From: Actinacidiphila oryziradicis
GTDB lineage: Bacteria > Actinomycetota > Actinomycetes > Streptomycetales > Streptomycetaceae
Reading direction: 5' to 3'
Length of the DNA stretch: 64,000 nucleotides
Assembly (NCBI RefSeq): GCF_005047355.1
Contig: NZ_SUMC01000022.1
Location: 81,156 to 145,155 of the forward strand
Shown here: in pieces, positions 1-9,132 of the stretch
Layout: every line of letters begins with the position of its first letter
How positions within the stretch are numbered: the stretch's first letter is position 1
Translations under genes and position numbers: made by a program
Notes under the pieces: model-generated
Database searches by the model: none
Told to the model about the DNA's origin: nothing
What the model saw: only the letters and a program-made list of their open reading frames with translations

Positions 1-878
1 GCCGGCTCGGTGTGCGGGGGCTCCATCCATTCGGCGGCGCGGTCCCGGGTGATGCGGTCCTGCAGGCCCAGGACGATCGACGCGGCCTCCTCGTCGCCGA
101 GCAGGGCGTCGTCGATACGGTCCGCACCGGCTCCGTCGTCGTCCGGCGGGGCCGCGCGGAACCTGCGCAGGGCTTCCTCGACGAGGGTCAGGGTGGTGCG
201 CCGGACGCTCTCGCAGTCGGCTCCGTCGAGCATCCGGGGCACGAGTTCGGCGGCGGCAGTGTCCAGGGCGCGAACCTGGGCAGTGGCACCGGGACCGGTC
301 GGCGGGGCCAGCCGGGCTTCCATCTCCCGCAGCGAGCCGCGCACCTGGATGCCCGCGTAGGCCGCCGCGGCGGCCATGACCGAGTCTCCCGAATCGGAGA
401 CCTCGGCCCCTTCCGGCGGGCAGCAGCCCGTGCCCGGGCAGCAGTACGACCACCAGCGGCCACCGGTGACACACAGCGCCTCCACGACGGGCACGTCCAG
501 TGCACCGCACGCAGTACGCAGCGCCTGGGCCAGCGGTCGCACGCGTTCCATCGCCCGGGCGGGGCTCTCACCCTCGGCTCGTTCCGGGCAAAGGAATACG
601 ACGATGGAGTCGGGGCGGTCGCCGCGCTGCTCACTGCCTCGGATCAGGCAGTCGGCAAGCTGGGCAGCGGCCTCGGGCCACTCGGCGGGGTCGTCGGGAA
701 TACCGAGGCGCAGCCGCCCGCCGAAGCGGCTGTGCTCGCCGTGCAGTGCGACGAGGACAATCGAATGACTCGGATAAAAGCCCATCAAAAAGGGCAGAGC
801 GTCGGCCAGTTCAGCCGGGCTGCGCAGGGTGACCTTGGGGTCGTCGGACGGGCGGGGCGGTTCGATGTGCTGTGTCAT
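1..878 (-). CDS. DUF4192 domain-containing protein (3' end outside window)
   Basis: Reading the minus strand from an ATG at 876-878 gives an open frame to the window edge, beginning MTQHIEPPRPSDDPKVTLRS and continuing through ADALPFLMGFYPSDSIVLVA. This matches the amino end of the actinobacterial DUF4192 family, whose role is unknown. About 292 residues are visible and the carboxy end lies before base 1. The gene is divergent from the RecQ-like helicase, with about 150 bp between them. That spacer is AT-richer than its surroundings and probably holds both promoters. I see no catalytic motif. The family call rests on the amino-terminal pattern only. Confidence 0.7.
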   Translation of the reverse strand, partial: MTQHIEPPRPSDDPKVTLRSPAELADALPFLMGFYPSHSIVLVALHGEHSRFGGRLRLGIPDDPAEWPEAAAQLADCLIRGSEQRGDRPDSIVVFLCPERAEGESPARAMERVRPLAQALRTACGALDVPVVEALCVTGGRWWSYCCPGTGCCPPEGAEVSDSGDSVMAAAAAYAGIQVRGSLREMEARLAPPTGPGATAQVRALDTAAAELVPRMLDGADCESVRRTTLTLVEEALRRFRAAPPDDDGAGADRIDDALLGDEEAASIVLGLQDRITRDRAAEWMEPPHTEP

Positions 879-1032
879 GCCCCGACGGTCCCGCAGCGAG
901 TCGATCTCCGCCAGACCCCTCAGCCAGCCTGTGGATAAATTGCGCATACCATCATACAAGTTATGGGTAAGTTATCCACAGGGCCGCCGACGGCGTTCGC
1001 GCGATGTCGGTGCCATCGCGTTACATGGGGGC

Positions 1033-3204
1033 ATGACTGACACGACCACCACCGAACTCCGCACCGCGGCCGATTCGGTCCTCGCCCGCCTCGTCGGTGA
1101 CCCCACCGGCACCACGCGGCTGCGCGAGGACCAGTGGCGGGCGGTCGAGGCGCTGGTGGCCCACGGCCGCCGGGCGCTGGTCGTGCAGCGCACCGGCTGG
1201 GGGAAATCGGCGGTGTATTTCGTGGCCACCGCGCTGCTGCGGAAGCGCGGCAGCGGACCCACCGTGATCGTCTCCCCGCTTCTGGCCTTGATGCGCAACC
1301 AGATAGACGCCGCCGACCGGGCCGGCATCCGGGCCCGCACCATCAACTCCGCCAACACCGAGGAATGGGACACCGTCCAGGCCGAAGTCGCAGCCGGGGA
1401 GGTGGACGTACTGCTGGTGAGCCCGGAGCGGCTGAACAACCCGGACTTCCGGGACCAGGTACTGCCCAAGCTCGCCGCCACCACCGGACTGCTGGTCGTC
1501 GACGAGGCACACTGCATCTCGGACTGGGGCCATGACTTCCGGCCTGACTACCGCCGGCTGCGGACCATGCTCGCCGACCTGCCGCCGGGCGTGCCGGTGC
1601 TCGCCACCACCGCGACCGCGAACACGCGGGTGACCGCCGATGTCGCCGAGCAGTTGGGCACCGGGGACGGCGCCGACGCGCTGGTGCTGCGCGGGCCGCT
1701 GGAACGCGAGAGCCTGGCACTCGGGGTGCTGCGGCTGCCGGATGCCGCACACCGGCTGGCCTGGCTCGCCGACCATCTCGGGGAGCTGCCGGGCTCCGGC
1801 ATCATCTACACCCTGACCGTGGCCGCGGCCGAGGAAGTCACAGCGTTCCTCCGACAGCGCGGATACCCGGTTGCCTCGTACTCGGGAAGGACCGAGGACG
1901 CGGACCGGCGGTCCGCGGAGGCAGACCTGCTGGCCAATCGGGTCAAAGCACTGGTCGCCACCTCCGCCCTCGGCATGGGCTTCGACAAGCCCGACCTGGG
2001 GTTCGTCATCCACCTCGGCTCTCCGTCGTCACCTATCGCCTATTACCAGCAAGTCGGGCGGGCCGGCCGCGGCGTGGACCACGCCGAGGTACTTCTGCTG
2101 CCGGGCCGCGAGGACGAGGCGATCTGGAAATACTTCGCCTCGCTCGCCTTCCCTCCAGAGGACCAGGTGCGGCGGACCCTGGAGGTGCTGGCCGCGTCCG
2201 ACCGGCCCGTGTCGATCCCGGCTCTGGAGGCGCGAGTGGACCTGCGCCGCTCCCGGCTGGAGACCATGCTCAAAGTGCTGGATGTGGACGGCGCCGTGCA
2301 CCGTGTGCGCGGCGGCTGGACCGCCACCGAGCAGCCGTGGAAGTACGACACCGAACGGTACGCCTGGGTCGCCCGCCAGCGTGAGGCGGAGCAGAAGGCG
2401 ATGCGTGACTACGCGACGACGACGCTCTGCCGGATGGAGTTCCTGCGCCGCCAGCTGGACGACGACCAGGCCGCGCCCTGCGGCCGATGTGACAACTGCG
2501 CGGGGGCCCGTTTCACCGAGGCCCTCTCCCCCACCGCACTGGAGTCCGCACGTGTCGCGCTGGGCCGCCCCGGGGTCGAGGTGGATCCGCGCCGGATGTG
2601 GCCGTCGGGCATGGCGGCGGCCGGCGTCGGGCTCAAGGGCCGTATCCCGGCGGGGGAGCAGGCAGAGACCGGACGGGCGCTCGGCAGGATGTCGGACATC
2701 GGCTGGGGCAACCGGCTGCGGCCGCTGTTCGCGGACGGCGCCCCGGACACGCCGGTGCCGGCCGACGCCGCCGAAGCTGTGGTCCGGGTGCTCGCCGACT
2801 GGGCCAAGGGCCCAGGCGGTTGGGCGAGCGGAACACCGGAGGCACCGGCCCGGCCCGTCGGCGTCGTCACCATCGCTTCCCGCACCCGTCCGCGGCTCAT
2901 CGACTCGCTGGGCTCCGGGATCGCCGAGGTGGGCCGGATGCCGCTGCTCGGTCAGCTCGTCTACGCCGACGGCGACGGGCCTGGCCGTATACCCCGCAGC
3001 AACAGTGCCCAGCGGCTCCGGGCGCTGCACGAGGCGTTCACCGTTTCGCCGGAGCTGGCCGCCGCACTGGCCGCCGCACCCGGGTCAGTGCTGCTGGTAG
3101 ACGATTTCTCCGAGACCGGCTGGACCTTGGCAGTCGCCGCGCGGCTCCTGCGCCGATCCGGTGTTACGGCAGTGCTTCCGTTGGTACTGGGCTTGCAGGG
3201 CTGA
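1033..3204 (+). CDS. RecQ-family ATP-dependent DNA helicase with C-terminal phosphoribosyltransferase-like domain
   Basis: This 723-residue superfamily 2 helicase should unwind DNA 3' to 5' in repair and recombination. Walker A (GWGKS) is at residues 55-59 and DEAH at 157-160, followed by CISDWGHDFRPDYR, ATTATA, ATSALGMGFDKPD and the arginine-finger motif QQVGRAGRG. A RecQ zinc site follows (C near LCRMEF, then PCGRCDNC). The last roughly 110 residues are not RecQ: they end in VLLVDDFSETGWTL, the PRPP-binding loop pattern of type I phosphoribosyltransferases, as in ComF. I chose the ATG at 1033 because the longer frame back to 829 reads through the divergent promoter. Helicase is certain; the job of the tail is inferred. 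Confidence 0.92.
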   Translation: MTDTTTTELRTAADSVLARLVGDPTGTTRLREDQWRAVEALVAHGRRALVVQRTGWGKSAVYFVATALLRKRGSGPTVIVSPLLALMRNQIDAADRAGIRARTINSANTEEWDTVQAEVAAGEVDVLLVSPERLNNPDFRDQVLPKLAATTGLLVVDEAHCISDWGHDFRPDYRRLRTMLADLPPGVPVLATTATANTRVTADVAEQLGTGDGADALVLRGPLERESLALGVLRLPDAAHRLAWLADHLGELPGSGIIYTLTVAAAEEVTAFLRQRGYPVASYSGRTEDADRRSAEADLLANRVKALVATSALGMGFDKPDLGFVIHLGSPSSPIAYYQQVGRAGRGVDHAEVLLLPGREDEAIWKYFASLAFPPEDQVRRTLEVLAASDRPVSIPALEARVDLRRSRLETMLKVLDVDGAVHRVRGGWTATEQPWKYDTERYAWVARQREAEQKAMRDYATTTLCRMEFLRRQLDDDQAAPCGRCDNCAGARFTEALSPTALESARVALGRPGVEVDPRRMWPSGMAAAGVGLKGRIPAGEQAETGRALGRMSDIGWGNRLRPLFADGAPDTPVPADAAEAVVRVLADWAKGPGGWASGTPEAPARPVGVVTIASRTRPRLIDSLGSGIAEVGRMPLLGQLVYADGDGPGRIPRSNSAQRLRALHEAFTVSPELAAALAAAPGSVLLVDDFSETGWTLAVAARLLRRSGVTAVLPLVLGLQG

Positions 3205-3454
3205 CGGGAGGTCAGAAAGTCACCGCCGCACAGAATCTATGCGGCAGACAGGTAAATAAGCAGTCGAGTCGACAAATTGACCGTTGCCGCTCGTCAGCAC
3301 GAGAGGAAGAATTAAGCAGGATCCCCGACTGGCTCATTGAGCCCCTCTGACCGGCGTGCGCCCGCGTGCCCGGTGGCTGGGGGGCTCGCCCCCGGCCTCA
3401 CCGGGGGACCCCGCCCGGCCACCGGCCGGGGAAAGTATCCACGAAGGGAGGACC

Positions 3455-4045
3455 GTGGCCATTGGCTTCGCTCCGGAGACCACCGCCGGCACCTCCTCCC
3501 GTCTGACCCGAACGCTGGAGCCTGCCGAGTGGAGCGCTGCGGGGATTCCGCTGCTCAGCAATCCTCGCGAGATCGTCAAGGACCTGCACGCCAGACATCT
3601 GCCCTCGCCCTCCACCGCCGTGGTCGCGGTGTTCAGCCCCGACGGGCGGCTGACCGCGAGCGCCTCGTTCACCCAGCGGCCCGGCCTCACCGACGGCTGG
3701 GAGCGCCGTAACGCGATCCTCGCCCACCTGCGCCGCGTCACCCCCCACGACCTGCGGCGGCGCACGCCGGTCCGTATCGCCGTGCTGCTCGTGTGCCGCG
3801 AAGGCGGACCGGGCTGGACAGAGGAGGACGGCGCCTGGATGTGGGGCCTACGTGACGCATGCGGCCTGCACGGGCTGCGCTGCGGCGCCTACATAACGCT
3901 GAACCGGGACGGCTGGCACATAGTCGGCGAGAACCGCGGCGGCCGGAGCCCGCACTCGGCGTCATGGGCACAGCAGCCCAACAGCGCAGTGACCCTGCGG
4001 CCCAACAGGGCACCGGAGGCACTGCGCCGCGCCACGGCCCGTTGA
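3455..4045 (+). CDS. Uncharacterised Streptomyces protein
   Basis: This 196-residue protein starts at a GTG at 3455, with the strong ribosome site GAAGGGAGG just upstream. An in-frame ATG at 3356 has no such site. I do not recognise a characterised family. The central part (TAVVAVFSPDGRLTASASF, then VRIAVLLVCREGG) alternates strands and helices like a small alpha/beta domain. The carboxy end is basic and Asn/Gln/Pro-rich, probably disordered. There is no signal peptide or membrane segment. It lies 250 bp downstream of the helicase on the same strand and converges with the next gene at 25 bp. The start site and coding bias support a real gene; function is unknown. Confidence 0.7.
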   Translation: MAIGFAPETTAGTSSRLTRTLEPAEWSAAGIPLLSNPREIVKDLHARHLPSPSTAVVAVFSPDGRLTASASFTQRPGLTDGWERRNAILAHLRRVTPHDLRRRTPVRIAVLLVCREGGPGWTEEDGAWMWGLRDACGLHGLRCGAYITLNRDGWHIVGENRGGRSPHSASWAQQPNSAVTLRPNRAPEALRRATAR

Positions 4046-4070
4046 TCCGGGATCCGGCCCTTCCCGTCGG

Positions 4071-4709
4071 TCAGGCGTTCGCGCCGAGCAGCCCGTTGAA
4101 CCGCTGCGGGTCACCGCACACGATCAGCAGCGCGCCGGCCCGTGCCACCGCCGCTGACAGCGCCGACGCGGTGGGCTCCCCCGTATCACCGTTGACGGCG
4201 ACGATCACGACCGGCCGCCCGCCGGCACGCTGGGCGTCAATACCGGAGTAGAAGACATCGTCACCGGCATCGTGTTGCGCCCAGTAGGATGCCTCGCCGA
4301 AGGACAGTTCATGTGCGGCCCACGGGTGCTGCTCGCCGGTGGTGAGCACCAGGATCTCACCAGGTGGGCGACCGGTTTCCAGCAAGAGGTCGACCGCCTC
4401 GTCCGCGGCGCCTATCGCACCCTCGGCAGAGGCCGGGACGAGCTGGATCTGCGTAGTCGCAGTGGCCACCGCCTCACCTTCATGGGGCGAGCGTTGCTGC
4501 GCAGCGGTGGCCGGCCCGCGAGCCGGCCCGGGACGGCCGGGCCGGACAGTCACGTGAGATGCTCCGCGCGGCGGCGCGGGGCGCGGCGGGCCAGGCCGGG
4601 GGCCGGGGCCGGGTACAGGACGGGGGGTCGACGCGGGGCGGCCAGCGGCCGGAGTGCGGGGACCCGGGACACTCTCGTGAATCTGAGGCTCCTCGGGGAT
4701 GAGAGGCAT
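4071..4709 (-). CDS. Uncharacterised protein with proline-rich N-terminus
   Basis: The 212-residue frame is read from the ATG at 4709; the longer frame to 5036 would overlap rnhB and is rejected. The first 65 residues are Pro/Gly/Arg-rich low-complexity sequence. The rest looks folded and acidic, with stretches such as PPGEILVLTTGEQHPW, GRPVVIVAVNGDTGE and ALLIVCGDPQRFNGLLG. The order resembles the end of a superfamily 1 helicase (a Val-rich strand followed by a turn), but no nucleotide-binding motif is present, so I do not assign a function. It begins 59 bp after the rnhB stop on the same strand and is probably co-transcribed with it. Confidence 0.6.
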   Translation of the reverse strand: MPLIPEEPQIHESVPGPRTPAAGRPASTPRPVPGPGPRPGPPRPAPPRGASHVTVRPGRPGPARGPATAAQQRSPHEGEAVATATTQIQLVPASAEGAIGAADEAVDLLLETGRPPGEILVLTTGEQHPWAAHELSFGEASYWAQHDAGDDVFYSGIDAQRAGGRPVVIVAVNGDTGEPTASALSAAVARAGALLIVCGDPQRFNGLLGANA

Positions 4710-4768
4710 GGGGTGATGTCTATCAAATGCACCTTGCGGGCGCAGCGGCGGGTAGGTCACAACTCGGG

Positions 4769-5455
4769 TCAGAATTCGAGGCCGAGCTGCTCCCCTCCGC
4801 CATCGGGGATCCGTACCTTCTTCAGATGCTGCCAGCGCGGCAGCGCATCGAGGTACGACCACGACAACCGGTGATGCGGGGTCGGTCCCAGCTCCTCCAG
4901 TGCCGCGCGGTGCACCGGCGAAGGGTACCCGGCGTTGTCGGCGAAACAGAACCGGGCGTGGCCGGCACCGATTTCCGCCATCATCCCGTCCCTGTGCACC
5001 TTGGCGATCACTGACGCCGCCGCCACAGCCACGCACGACTGGTCACCCTTGATGACCGTACGCACCCGCCACGGACCGCCGAGATAGTCGTGCTTGCCGT
5101 CGAGGATCACCGCGTCGGGCCGCACCGGCAGCGCCTCCAGTGCCCGCACCGCGGCGAGCCGAAGCGAAGCGGTCATCCCGAGCCGGTCGATCTCCTCCGG
5201 TGAGGCATGCCCGAGGGCATAGGAAGTTACCCAGCCGACCAGTACCCGGGCCAGCGCCGTACGGCGTTTGACGCTGATCAGCTTGGAGTCGGTAAGGCCC
5301 TCGGGCGGCCGACGCAGCCCGGTTACCGCGGCGCACACGGTGACCGGGCCGGCCCAGGCACCTCGCCCGACCTCGTCAACGCCTACGACGGTCCTGGCAC
5401 CGAGGGTGGCCCTCAAAGAGCGCTCGACGCTGTGGGTGGGTGGCTCGTACGGCAT
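4769..5455 (-). CDS. rnhB: Ribonuclease HII
   Basis: RNase HII (228 residues) cuts RNA in RNA-DNA hybrids and starts removal of misincorporated ribonucleotides. The signature VGVDEVGRGAWAGPV near residue 24 supplies the first acidic pair. It is followed by LTDSKLIS, VILDGKHDYL and VIKGDQSCVAVAAASVIAK, the last being the conserved substrate-binding and active-site helix. Length is typical of the family. It is read opposite to the recQ-like gene and is followed by an uncharacterised gene 59 bp downstream. The neighbourhood matches the core Streptomyces order. The protein is cytoplasmic and nothing is missing. Confidence 0.95.
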   Translation of the reverse strand: MPYEPPTHSVERSLRATLGARTVVGVDEVGRGAWAGPVTVCAAVTGLRRPPEGLTDSKLISVKRRTALARVLVGWVTSYALGHASPEEIDRLGMTASLRLAAVRALEALPVRPDAVILDGKHDYLGGPWRVRTVIKGDQSCVAVAAASVIAKVHRDGMMAEIGAGHARFCFADNAGYPSPVHRAALEELGPTPHHRLSWSYLDALPRWQHLKKVRIPDGGGEQLGLEF

Positions 5456-5516
5456 GGCAGTGCCAAGCCTACGCTCCGCTGTTCAGGCACCGTTGACCAG
5501 GTCGGTGTACCGGCCC

Positions 5517-6131
5517 TCAGGTCCGCAGCAGCGGCAGCATCACCTGGTCCACCACTTCGATCAGATCCCGCTCGCCGATGTCGCGCCCGCCGAGCTTCGC
5601 CCGGTACATCATCAGCGCCGGGACCACATCGGCGACGATGTCGCCGGTCGCGTCGGCCCGCACCTCCCCGCGCGCGATGCCCCTCTGTACGACTTCGAGG
5701 ATGAGCCGCTTGCCGGGCTCGATCACACCCCGCACGATCAGACCGATGAATGACTCGGCGGCCGAGTGGTCACATTCGTCCAGCACAGAACGGATGGCGA
5801 GGCCGCCCTGCGAGTACATCGCCTCACGCATCCGCTGGACCAGGAAGAGCAGGTCCTCGCGGAGGCTCCCGAGGTCGGGCACATCACCGACATCGGGCAG
5901 GACGCAGTAAAGCGCGTCAACGACCAGCGCATGCTTGGACGGCCAGCGGCGGTAGACCGCCGCCTTCCCCGTCTGAGCGCGCGCGGCGATGCCCTCCATG
6001 GTCAGCCCGCCCCAGCCGACCGTGCTCAGCTGATCCAGTGCCGCTTCGAGGATCGCCCGCTCCAGCACGGGGCCGCGACGGCGGGGCACAGTGGACTTGC
6101 CCGCTGCGACGGCTTCCTGCGAGCTGGCCAT
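5517..6131 (-). CDS. TetR/AcrR-family transcriptional repressor
   Basis: The 204-residue protein has an N-terminal TetR helix-turn-helix (ILEAALDQLSTVGWGGLTME, then GIAARAQTGKAAVYRRWPSK) and a helical ligand domain. I place the start at the ATG at 6131, preceded by AAAGGGAGG; an in-frame start at 6209 would run through the operator region. It is divergent from an MFS exporter, the classic arrangement in which a TetR protein represses the pump until a drug or metabolite binds. The palindromes between the two genes are likely its operators, and it probably regulates itself. The ligand is unknown. Confidence 0.9.
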   Translation of the reverse strand: MASSQEAVAAGKSTVPRRRGPVLERAILEAALDQLSTVGWGGLTMEGIAARAQTGKAAVYRRWPSKHALVVDALYCVLPDVGDVPDLGSLREDLLFLVQRMREAMYSQGGLAIRSVLDECDHSAAESFIGLIVRGVIEPGKRLILEVVQRGIARGEVRADATGDIVADVVPALMMYRAKLGGRDIGERDLIEVVDQVMLPLLRT

Positions 6132-6180
6132 GGGCGTCCTCCCTTTGCTCCGGACGGCAGATGCCCCGGGCGGCAATCCT

Positions 6181-6246
6181 AGTGAACGCTTGCGTTCCGT
6201 ACTTGCCACTCACTAATGTCATACAGAGGGAACGGGCTCGTTCACT
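6181..6246. promoter_or_regulatory. Candidate TetR operators between divergent regulator and exporter
   Basis: Two 14-bp palindromes lie between the divergent genes: GAACGCTTGCGTTC at 6184-6197 and GAACGGGCTCGTTC at 6230-6243. They sit inside a wider inverted pair, AGTGAAC at 6181-6187 and GTTCACT at 6240-6246. This symmetry and the position next to a TetR gene fit operators controlling both directions. The assignment is inference from pattern and context. Confidence 0.65.
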
Positions 6247-6269
6247 AAGTCGCCCTTGGGGGGCCCTCC

Positions 6270-7817
6270 GTGACAACTTCTCAGTTAAGCACTCCACACG
6301 CACCGGGCGCCGCGCGGCGGGCCGGACGTCCTGGTATCGCGCTCGCGGTCATCGCCGCCTGCCAGCTCATGGTCGTACTCGACGCCACGATTGTGAACAT
6401 CGCGCTCCCGCACATCCAGGACGCGCTCTCCTTCTCCACCACCGACCTGTCCTGGGTGCTCAACGCCTACACCCTCACCTTCGGCGGCCTGCTGCTGCTC
6501 GGCGGGCGGGCCGGGGACATCCTCGGCAGGCGGCGGGTCTTCGTCTTCGGCGTCCTGCTGTTCTCCCTCGCCTCACTGCTCGGCGGCTTCGCACAGGAGC
6601 CATGGCAGCTGCTGGCCGCCCGCTCCCTGCAGGGCGTCGGTGGTGCGATCTGCTCGCCCACCTCGCTGGCCCTGGTGACCAGCTCGTTCCCCGAGGGCCC
6701 GGAGCGCAACCGCGCCTTCGGCGTGTTCGCCGCCGTCTCGGCCGGCGGCGGCGCGATCGGGCTGGTTGCGGGCGGAATGCTCACCGAGTGGCTCAACTGG
6801 CGGTGGGTGTTCTTTGTCAACGTGCCCATCGGGCTGCTCATCGCCTTCCTCACGCCCGTGTTCATCAATGACTCCGAGCGCCATCCCGGACGCCTCGACA
6901 TCGTCGGCGCGATCACCTCGACCGGCGGTATGGCCTCACTCGTGTACGGATTCATCCGGGCCGCCGACAAGGGCTGGCGGGACGGCCTCACGCTCGGCGC
7001 GTTCGGCGCGGCAGTTGTCCTGCTCACCGCGTTCGTGCTGGTCGAACGCCGGACCCGGGACCCGATCACACCATTGAAGATGTTCGCGGACCGCAATCGG
7101 TCGGGCACCTATGTGATCATGCTGAGCCTCGCCGCGGCAATGTTCGGGATGTTCTTCTTCATCGTGCTGTTCGTGCAGAATGTGCTCGGCTACAGCCCCA
7201 TCCAAGCAGGCCTGGCATTCCTGCCGGTCACTGTGGCGATCGTGACCGGCGCGGGCCTGTCAACCCGCTTCCTGCCAGTGCTCGGCCCGAAACCGTTCCT
7301 AGTCACCGGCGCACTGCTGACCGGCACCGGCCTGACCTGGCAGACCCAGCTCGACCCGGGCAGCGGCTACGCGGACGGGGTGCTCGGCCCCATGCTGCTG
7401 TTCGGCTTCGGCATGGGCCTGAACTTCGTCACCCTCACCCTCACAGCGGTCTCCGGGATCGCGCAGAGTGAGGCGGGAGCCGCATCCGGCCTGCTCAACG
7501 CGACGCAGCAGGTTGGCGGTTCACTGGGCCTGTCGATCCTGGTCACTGTCTTCGGCACGGCCAGCCGTAATGAATTCTCCGACCAGCTCCCGGATTTCCT
7601 CGCCAAGGCGACCCCGGAGCAGAAGGCTGCCTTCGCCAAGACGCATGAACTGCCCGCGCGCTGGGGAAACCAGGTGCTTGCCCAGGGCATCTCCACCGCG
7701 TTCATCGCGGCGGTCGGACTGGTCGCACTGGCGCTGGTCACCGCGGTGTTCGTGATCCGGGTGCGCAAGAGTGATCTAGAGTCCCTCAACGGTACCGCAG
7801 GCACGCCTGCGGCCTGA
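6270..7817 (+). CDS. MFS drug exporter, DHA2 (EmrB/QacA-like) family
   Basis: This 515-residue, 14-segment membrane transporter probably exports a drug-like compound by proton antiport. The family signature LDATIVNIALP lies in the first membrane helix. The loop motif GRAGDILGRRR follows the second and third, and many further hydrophobic helices are visible up to VALALVTAVFVIRVRK near the end. The start is a GTG at 6270; the upstream region carries the operator palindromes shared with the divergent TetR gene. Length is normal for DHA2 pumps, and it is followed by a remnant gene on the other strand. The substrate cannot be told from the sequence. Confidence 0.9.
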   Translation: MTTSQLSTPHAPGAARRAGRPGIALAVIAACQLMVVLDATIVNIALPHIQDALSFSTTDLSWVLNAYTLTFGGLLLLGGRAGDILGRRRVFVFGVLLFSLASLLGGFAQEPWQLLAARSLQGVGGAICSPTSLALVTSSFPEGPERNRAFGVFAAVSAGGGAIGLVAGGMLTEWLNWRWVFFVNVPIGLLIAFLTPVFINDSERHPGRLDIVGAITSTGGMASLVYGFIRAADKGWRDGLTLGAFGAAVVLLTAFVLVERRTRDPITPLKMFADRNRSGTYVIMLSLAAAMFGMFFFIVLFVQNVLGYSPIQAGLAFLPVTVAIVTGAGLSTRFLPVLGPKPFLVTGALLTGTGLTWQTQLDPGSGYADGVLGPMLLFGFGMGLNFVTLTLTAVSGIAQSEAGAASGLLNATQQVGGSLGLSILVTVFGTASRNEFSDQLPDFLAKATPEQKAAFAKTHELPARWGNQVLAQGISTAFIAAVGLVALALVTAVFVIRVRKSDLESLNGTAGTPAA

Positions 7818-7886
7818 TCACACCGGCGCCGCCGCCCGGCCCGAGGGAAGGCCGGAACGGCGCGCCCGTACAACCAGTGGTCGCGG

Positions 7887-8105
7887 TCAGTACTTCACGG
7901 CATCCGCGGGAAGGTTCCGCAGATACGCCAGGTCGATCTTCGTGTTCTCGTGGGCGGGTCGCCTGCCGCCATGAGTCAGTACGATGACGAAGCCGAGCCA
8001 CAGCTCCGCCCCGGCCACCAAGATCCGCAGCCGGGTCAGCCCGTATGCGTCCACATACAGCACCGTCCGGCGGAGCGCCGACCGGATGAGCAAGATCGCC
8101 TGGCG
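7887..8105 (-). pseudogene. DUF4173/DUF4153 membrane protein remnant
   Basis: The minus strand reads SALRRTVLYVDAYGLTRLRI, then a hydrophobic segment (GAELWLGFVIVLTHGG) and finally IDLAYLRNLPADAVKY before the stop. These are pieces of the carboxy half of actinobacterial DUF4173 membrane proteins, where an AYGLTRLR-type segment and an LDLAYL..LSADAV-type segment are normally separated by more sequence. The front several hundred residues are absent, and the join between the two segments looks shortened. I take it as a decayed gene between the exporter and the ADP-ribosylglycohydrolase. Confidence 0.55.
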
Positions 8106-8167
8106 GCGTGGCCGACAACGTATGCCCTGGGGCTCGGGCCTGTCGGGCCGTGCCCTTTCCCGTGAAT

Positions 8168-9077
8168 TCAGCCGGCCGGAACCCACTCCGGGAGCGACTC
8201 CGCCCGCTCCAGCCATTCCAGCGGCGGCGCACCGTCCGGCCGGGCCGCAACAATGCCGCCGACTATGGCGCATGTGGTGTCCACGTCACCGCCCGCCCGG
8301 GCCGTGTCCCAGAAGGCTTGCCGGTAGTCGCCCAGATTCCGGGCAGCCGCCCACAGCGGGAAGGGCACCGTGTCGTGCGCGCTGGTGCGCCGCCCGCAAC
8401 CGAGCACGGCGGCGACGGTCGGCACATCGGCGTAACCAAGCATGTCGCGTACACGCCGCACCCCGGCCTGCACGGCGCTGCGCGGCAGAAGGCTGATGAC
8501 AGCGCCCAGCAGGTCCGACGGAGTCCCGGGCCCGCCCTCCGGGTCAGCGACCAGCGCCGCCGCCGCGGCAACCCCCATGGCGCCGGCAACGGCCTCGCGG
8601 TGCTGGTGCGTGGTGTAAGCGGAGAACTCCGCCTGGTGCGCCGCCTGCTCGGCGTCTCCCGCGTACCACGCTCCGAGAGGGGCAACCCGCATCGCGGCGC
8701 CATTTCCCCACGACCCCTGCCCGTTGAAAACCTCGGCGGAGAGCGTGCGCCAGTCGCCGCCTTCCTGGCAGATCAATCGCAGCATCCGGTCGACGACGGG
8801 CCCGTAGGTCCCGGTCGCAGTCATGGTGCTCGGCGAAGGACCCGACGAGCGCGTCCTGGTCGACGCGGCCGTGTTCGGCGAGCACGGCCAGTACGGAGCA
8901 GGCCATCTCGGTGTCGTCCGTCCACCGCCAGGGCCCGGGCGGCAGTCCACCGTCCTGCAGGGCCGGATGGTTCACCGGCACGAAGAACTGGGAGCCGAGA
9001 GCATCGCCCAGGGCCAGGCCACGCAGGCTTGCGAGCGCACGGCGGTACCGGCGGGGGTCAAGAGAGTCAGCGGTCAT
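8168..9077 (-). pseudogene. ADP-ribosylglycohydrolase family protein, single-base frameshift
   Basis: Two overlapping frames together encode a complete ADP-ribosylglycohydrolase-fold protein, which would remove ADP-ribose from modified targets. The first frame (from 9077) has LRGLALGDALGSQF and WRWTDDTEMACSVLAVLAEH. The second continues with YGPVVDRMLRLICQEGG, NGQGSWGNGAAMRVAPLG and GGDVDTTCAIVGGIVAARP, the metal- and substrate-binding motifs. The switch occurs near 8815: removing one G from a run there gives the expected DRTYGP. Total length is one base over a multiple of three, consistent with a single insertion. It is either a recent inactivation or a sequencing error in a homopolymer. Confidence 0.8.
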
Positions 9078-9132
9078 CGCGTCAAAACTCTGACATCACG
9101 TATCGTCAGGGTCAATCACGGTGTGTGCAACC

